64,000 nt of DNA from Chloroflexota bacterium (GTDB lineage Bacteria; Chloroflexota; Anaerolineae; Promineifilales; Promineifilaceae), in NCBI GenBank assembly GCA_014584575.1, contig JACTMP010000011.1, positions 1 to 64,000 of the forward strand. The letters are read 5' to 3'. A model generated the notes under the pieces. The model saw nothing but the letters and a program-made list of their open reading frames with translations. It did no database searches and was not told the origin of the DNA. Shown in pieces: positions 62,150-64,000 of this stretch. Every line of letters begins with the position of its first letter. Within the stretch, counting starts at the first letter, position 1. Position numbers and translations under genes: made by a program.

Positions 62150-62178
62150 TTGACAAATAATTCCTATATTATTAAAAT
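62150..62178 (+). promoter_or_regulatory. Sigma-70 promoter of the MFS-GntR operon
   Basis: TTGACA (62150-62155), 17-bp AT-rich spacer, TAAAAT (62173-62178), with the start point near 62185. Confidence 0.85.
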
Positions 62179-62179
62179 A

Positions 62180-62212
62180 CATCATGTCATCATATGACCT
62201 GATGACATGATG
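62180..62212. promoter_or_regulatory. Probable GntR operator overlapping the transcription start
   Basis: CATCATGTCATC (62180-62191) and GATGACATGATG (62201-62212) are perfect 12-bp arms with a 9-nt centre (ATATGACCT). It covers the expected start point and ends 7 bp before the MFS start. Confidence 0.8.
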
Positions 62213-62219
62213 AGGTGTA

Positions 62220-63512
62220 ATGAGAAGTGTAAAATCTATTCAATGGGCGTACTATCTGGTGCTGTTTCTATTCTGGCTGGCGACCGCCCTGCCCCTGGCT
62301 CTGTCCATCCTGCTCTATCAGGCACGGGGGATCACCCTCTTTGAAATTGGCCTGGCCATGGCCGTCTACTCGGCCACCATTGTGCTGCTGGAACTACCCA
62401 CCGGTGGCCTGGCGGACGCCGTCGGCCGTAAACGGGTGACGCTGCTGGCTTATAGCATCATGGCCGTGACCGGCATCCTGCATCTGTTCACTTTTACCCT
62501 GCCCCTGCTGCTGGTGGGGTGGGCGCTGTATGGCGTCAGCCGGGCGTTGGCTTCCGGGGCTCTGGAAGCCTGGTTTGTAGACGCCTTGCAAACGGCCGAT
62601 CCGGATATTGACCTGCAACCACCGCTGGCCAAAGCCGGTACCGTTTCATTACTGGCATTGGGCATCGGCACCCTGGCGGGTTCGGCCATTCCCCAGTTTT
62701 TCACCGGTTTGCCCGCCGATGGCACGGCCGTACTCACCCCCTTAGCCATGCCCATCTTCATCTCCCTCATCCTTAAATTGCTCTTGCTCCTGGTGGTGAT
62801 GACGGCCGTACACGAGCAACGGCCGTTGGGCACAGACAATAGCTGGCGGGGCGGCTTCCGGCAGGTGCCGCTCATCTTGCGTGATGCCGTACAGTTCAGC
62901 CGGGGCAACCACACCATCGGGCTGTTATTGGCAACAACCGCCGCCGGTGGTCTGGCCATGGTGGCGCTGGAAACATTCTGGCAGCCGCGTTTTGCGGCAC
63001 TGCTAGGCAGCGCGGCTGAAAACAGCCTTTATTTTGGCGTGCTGCTGGCGGCCAGCTTTGGCCTGGGCATGGCCGGGAACATGGCCGCCACCCCCCTCTC
63101 GCGCTGGCTGCGGCAGCGGTATGCGCTGGTAGCGGCTCTGGCTCAGGGCTTGTTTGGCCTATCGTTGCTCATCCTCGCCGGGCAAACGGCCGTGCCCCTG
63201 GCTGCCCTCTTCTTCTGGCTGACCTACTTCAACATGGGGCTGATCAACTCCCCCCACGCCACCCTGATCAACCGGGAAATTCCGGCTGCCCGCCGTTCGG
63301 CCATACTCTCCGTGCAGTCATTGGCCGGTTACGCCGGGGCGATGCTGGGCAGCGTTTTGCTCGGTTATCTGGCCGAACAGCAATCCATCAGCGCCGCCTG
63401 GATGGTCGCCGGGTTGGTCGTCGTGGTATCATCTGGCCTCTATATCCAGATTGACAGACGGCAACAGGCACACTCGTATGAAGCAGCAAACACCTTTTCT
63501 GAAATCGGTTAA
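62220..63512 (+). CDS. MFS transporter
   Basis: 430 residues, twelve helices. The MFS motif A is PTGGLADAVGRKRVTLLAYS (about 59-78). The FEIGLAMAVYSATIVLLELPTGG pattern is typical of MFS carriers of unknown specificity found in Gram-positive-like lineages. ATG at 62220 with GAGGTG upstream. The last 35 bp overlap the next gene. Controlled by the promoter/operator at 62150-62212. Confidence 0.85.
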   Translation: MRSVKSIQWAYYLVLFLFWLATALPLALSILLYQARGITLFEIGLAMAVYSATIVLLELPTGGLADAVGRKRVTLLAYSIMAVTGILHLFTFTLPLLLVGWALYGVSRALASGALEAWFVDALQTADPDIDLQPPLAKAGTVSLLALGIGTLAGSAIPQFFTGLPADGTAVLTPLAMPIFISLILKLLLLLVVMTAVHEQRPLGTDNSWRGGFRQVPLILRDAVQFSRGNHTIGLLLATTAAGGLAMVALETFWQPRFAALLGSAAENSLYFGVLLAASFGLGMAGNMAATPLSRWLRQRYALVAALAQGLFGLSLLILAGQTAVPLAALFFWLTYFNMGLINSPHATLINREIPAARRSAILSVQSLAGYAGAMLGSVLLGYLAEQQSISAAWMVAGLVVVVSSGLYIQIDRRQQAHSYEAANTFSEIG

Positions 63513-64000
63513 AAAACAGACATTGGCGGAACAGGTGGCCGAGGCGGTCAAAGAATCCATCGTCTCCGGCGAATTTGCGCCCGGCGCGGCGCTACCCACC
63601 GAACCAGAATTGGCGGAAGCGTTTGGCGTAAGCCGGGCCGTGGTGCGTGACGCCACCCGCATGTTGGCCGCGCAAGGATTGGTGGATGTGCAGCACGGCC
63701 GTGGCGTCTTTGTCACCCATTCACCCATCGAAGCGTTCGGCGACGCCCTGCTGCTGGCGCTGCGGCGCGTGGACGCCACGGTGTGGGACGTGGAGCAGTT
63801 TGAGCAACTGCTTTTGCCGGAGGTATGCGCGCTGGCAGCGGTGCAGGCCAGCGATGAAGAAATCGTTGCTTTCCGGGAACTGGTTGCCCGCAACATGCAG
63901 GTGACTGACGAGATTCTGGCTGTCTGGTGGGCGGCCGATGCCATGCCGGAAGCCGAGCAGCAGCGCCTGTGGGCCGGTGGGCGCGACGTGATCCAGGCGC
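63478..64000 (+). CDS. GntR/FadR-family transcriptional regulator (partial, runs off the window)
   Basis: ATG at 63478, inside the MFS gene; open to the window end (174 codons). Winged helix N-terminus (about 12-80): AEQVAEAVKESIVSGEFAPGAALP, TEPELAEAFGVSRAVVRDATRML, GLVDVQHGRGVFVT, the GntR signature. The rest looks like a helical FadR-type effector domain with DATVWDVEQFEQLLLPEVCAL. Probably the regulator for the operator upstream of the MFS gene. The C-terminal end lies beyond 64000. Confidence 0.88.
   Translation, partial: MKQQTPFLKSVKKQTLAEQVAEAVKESIVSGEFAPGAALPTEPELAEAFGVSRAVVRDATRMLAAQGLVDVQHGRGVFVTHSPIEAFGDALLLALRRVDATVWDVEQFEQLLLPEVCALAAVQASDEEIVAFRELVARNMQVTDEILAVWWAADAMPEAEQQRLWAGGRDVIQA

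Noticed and set aside
1..64000. tRNA or rRNA genes
   Set aside because: No cloverleaf-like or conserved rRNA sequence was seen when reading intergenic regions; a covariance-model search was not possible.

Overview
The window is a chromosomal segment of a GC-rich bacterium that reads best as a member of the Chloroflexota (Anaerolineae/Ardenticatenia-like). This is inferred from gene content and style: Thr/Pro-rich linkers between extracellular modules, LysM lipoproteins, an NBR1-like Ig plus PA14 protein, very long GT39-type membrane transferases, Uma2-family proteins, DUF433/DUF5615 pairs and a YhfC-ABC fusion. No rRNA or tRNA gene was recognised, so the taxonomy stays an inference. Genes are short operons or singletons on both strands. 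No prophage, CRISPR array or insertion sequence with a transposase was seen.

Layout. 1-1.3 kb: secreted EAR-repeat protein. 1.7-11.5 kb: four large polytopic glycosyltransferase-like proteins, three of which carry copies of one extracellular beta-sandwich module. 11.6-15.5 kb: ribosomal protein S1 and ClpC. 15.5-18.8 kb: LysM lipoprotein and a membrane Ser/Thr kinase fused to a caspase-like domain. 18.8-24.9 kb: lysA with a molybdopterin-binding protein, a glcD/lutA-like pair, an MFS carrier. 24.9-31.6 kb: VWA protein, cysteine hydrolase, cell-wall amidase overlapping an L,D-transpeptidase, HAD phosphatase, FAD oxidase, YwiC-like protein. 31.7-36.8 kb: DUF4203, LURP-one-related, DUF6325-like and Bax-inhibitor-1 membrane/stress cluster, then typA. 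36.9-44.1 kb: Uma2, DUF433/DUF5615 pair, FAD oxidoreductase with a UPF0104 flippase-like protein, queG, a frameshifted aspartic protease, a PQQ-like propeller. 44.1-53 kb: ABC exporter with a YhfC-permease fusion, CBS-ACT protein, PPK2, miaB, Uma2, a methyltransferase remnant, pyrD. 53-64 kb: UspA, PA14 protein, greA, thioesterase, phosphodiester glycosidase, DUF2344 protein, LysM-M23 lipoprotein, a TetR-controlled three-gene operon and a GntR-controlled MFS operon cut by the window end.

The most unusual feature is the DNA itself. The palindromic octamer ACGGCCGT is scattered through almost every gene (12 copies counted by eye in 6001-8000), comparable to the HIP1 octamer of cyanobacteria. 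In addition, several families of degenerate 7-8 bp short tandem repeats sit at nearly every gene boundary, often as inverted pairs, and they have entered reading frames: they add in-frame peptides to two GT39 proteins, LysA and QueG, form the signal-peptide N-region of a secreted glycosidase, and supply the stop codons of several genes. A third family is a MITE-like inverted repeat present five times.

Regulatory signals that can be read directly include sigma-70-type promoters for rpsA, the LysM lipoprotein and the cysteine hydrolase, a TetR-type operator that exactly fills the -35/-10 spacer of its operon, and a 12-bp-arm operator just downstream of the promoter of the MFS/GntR operon.
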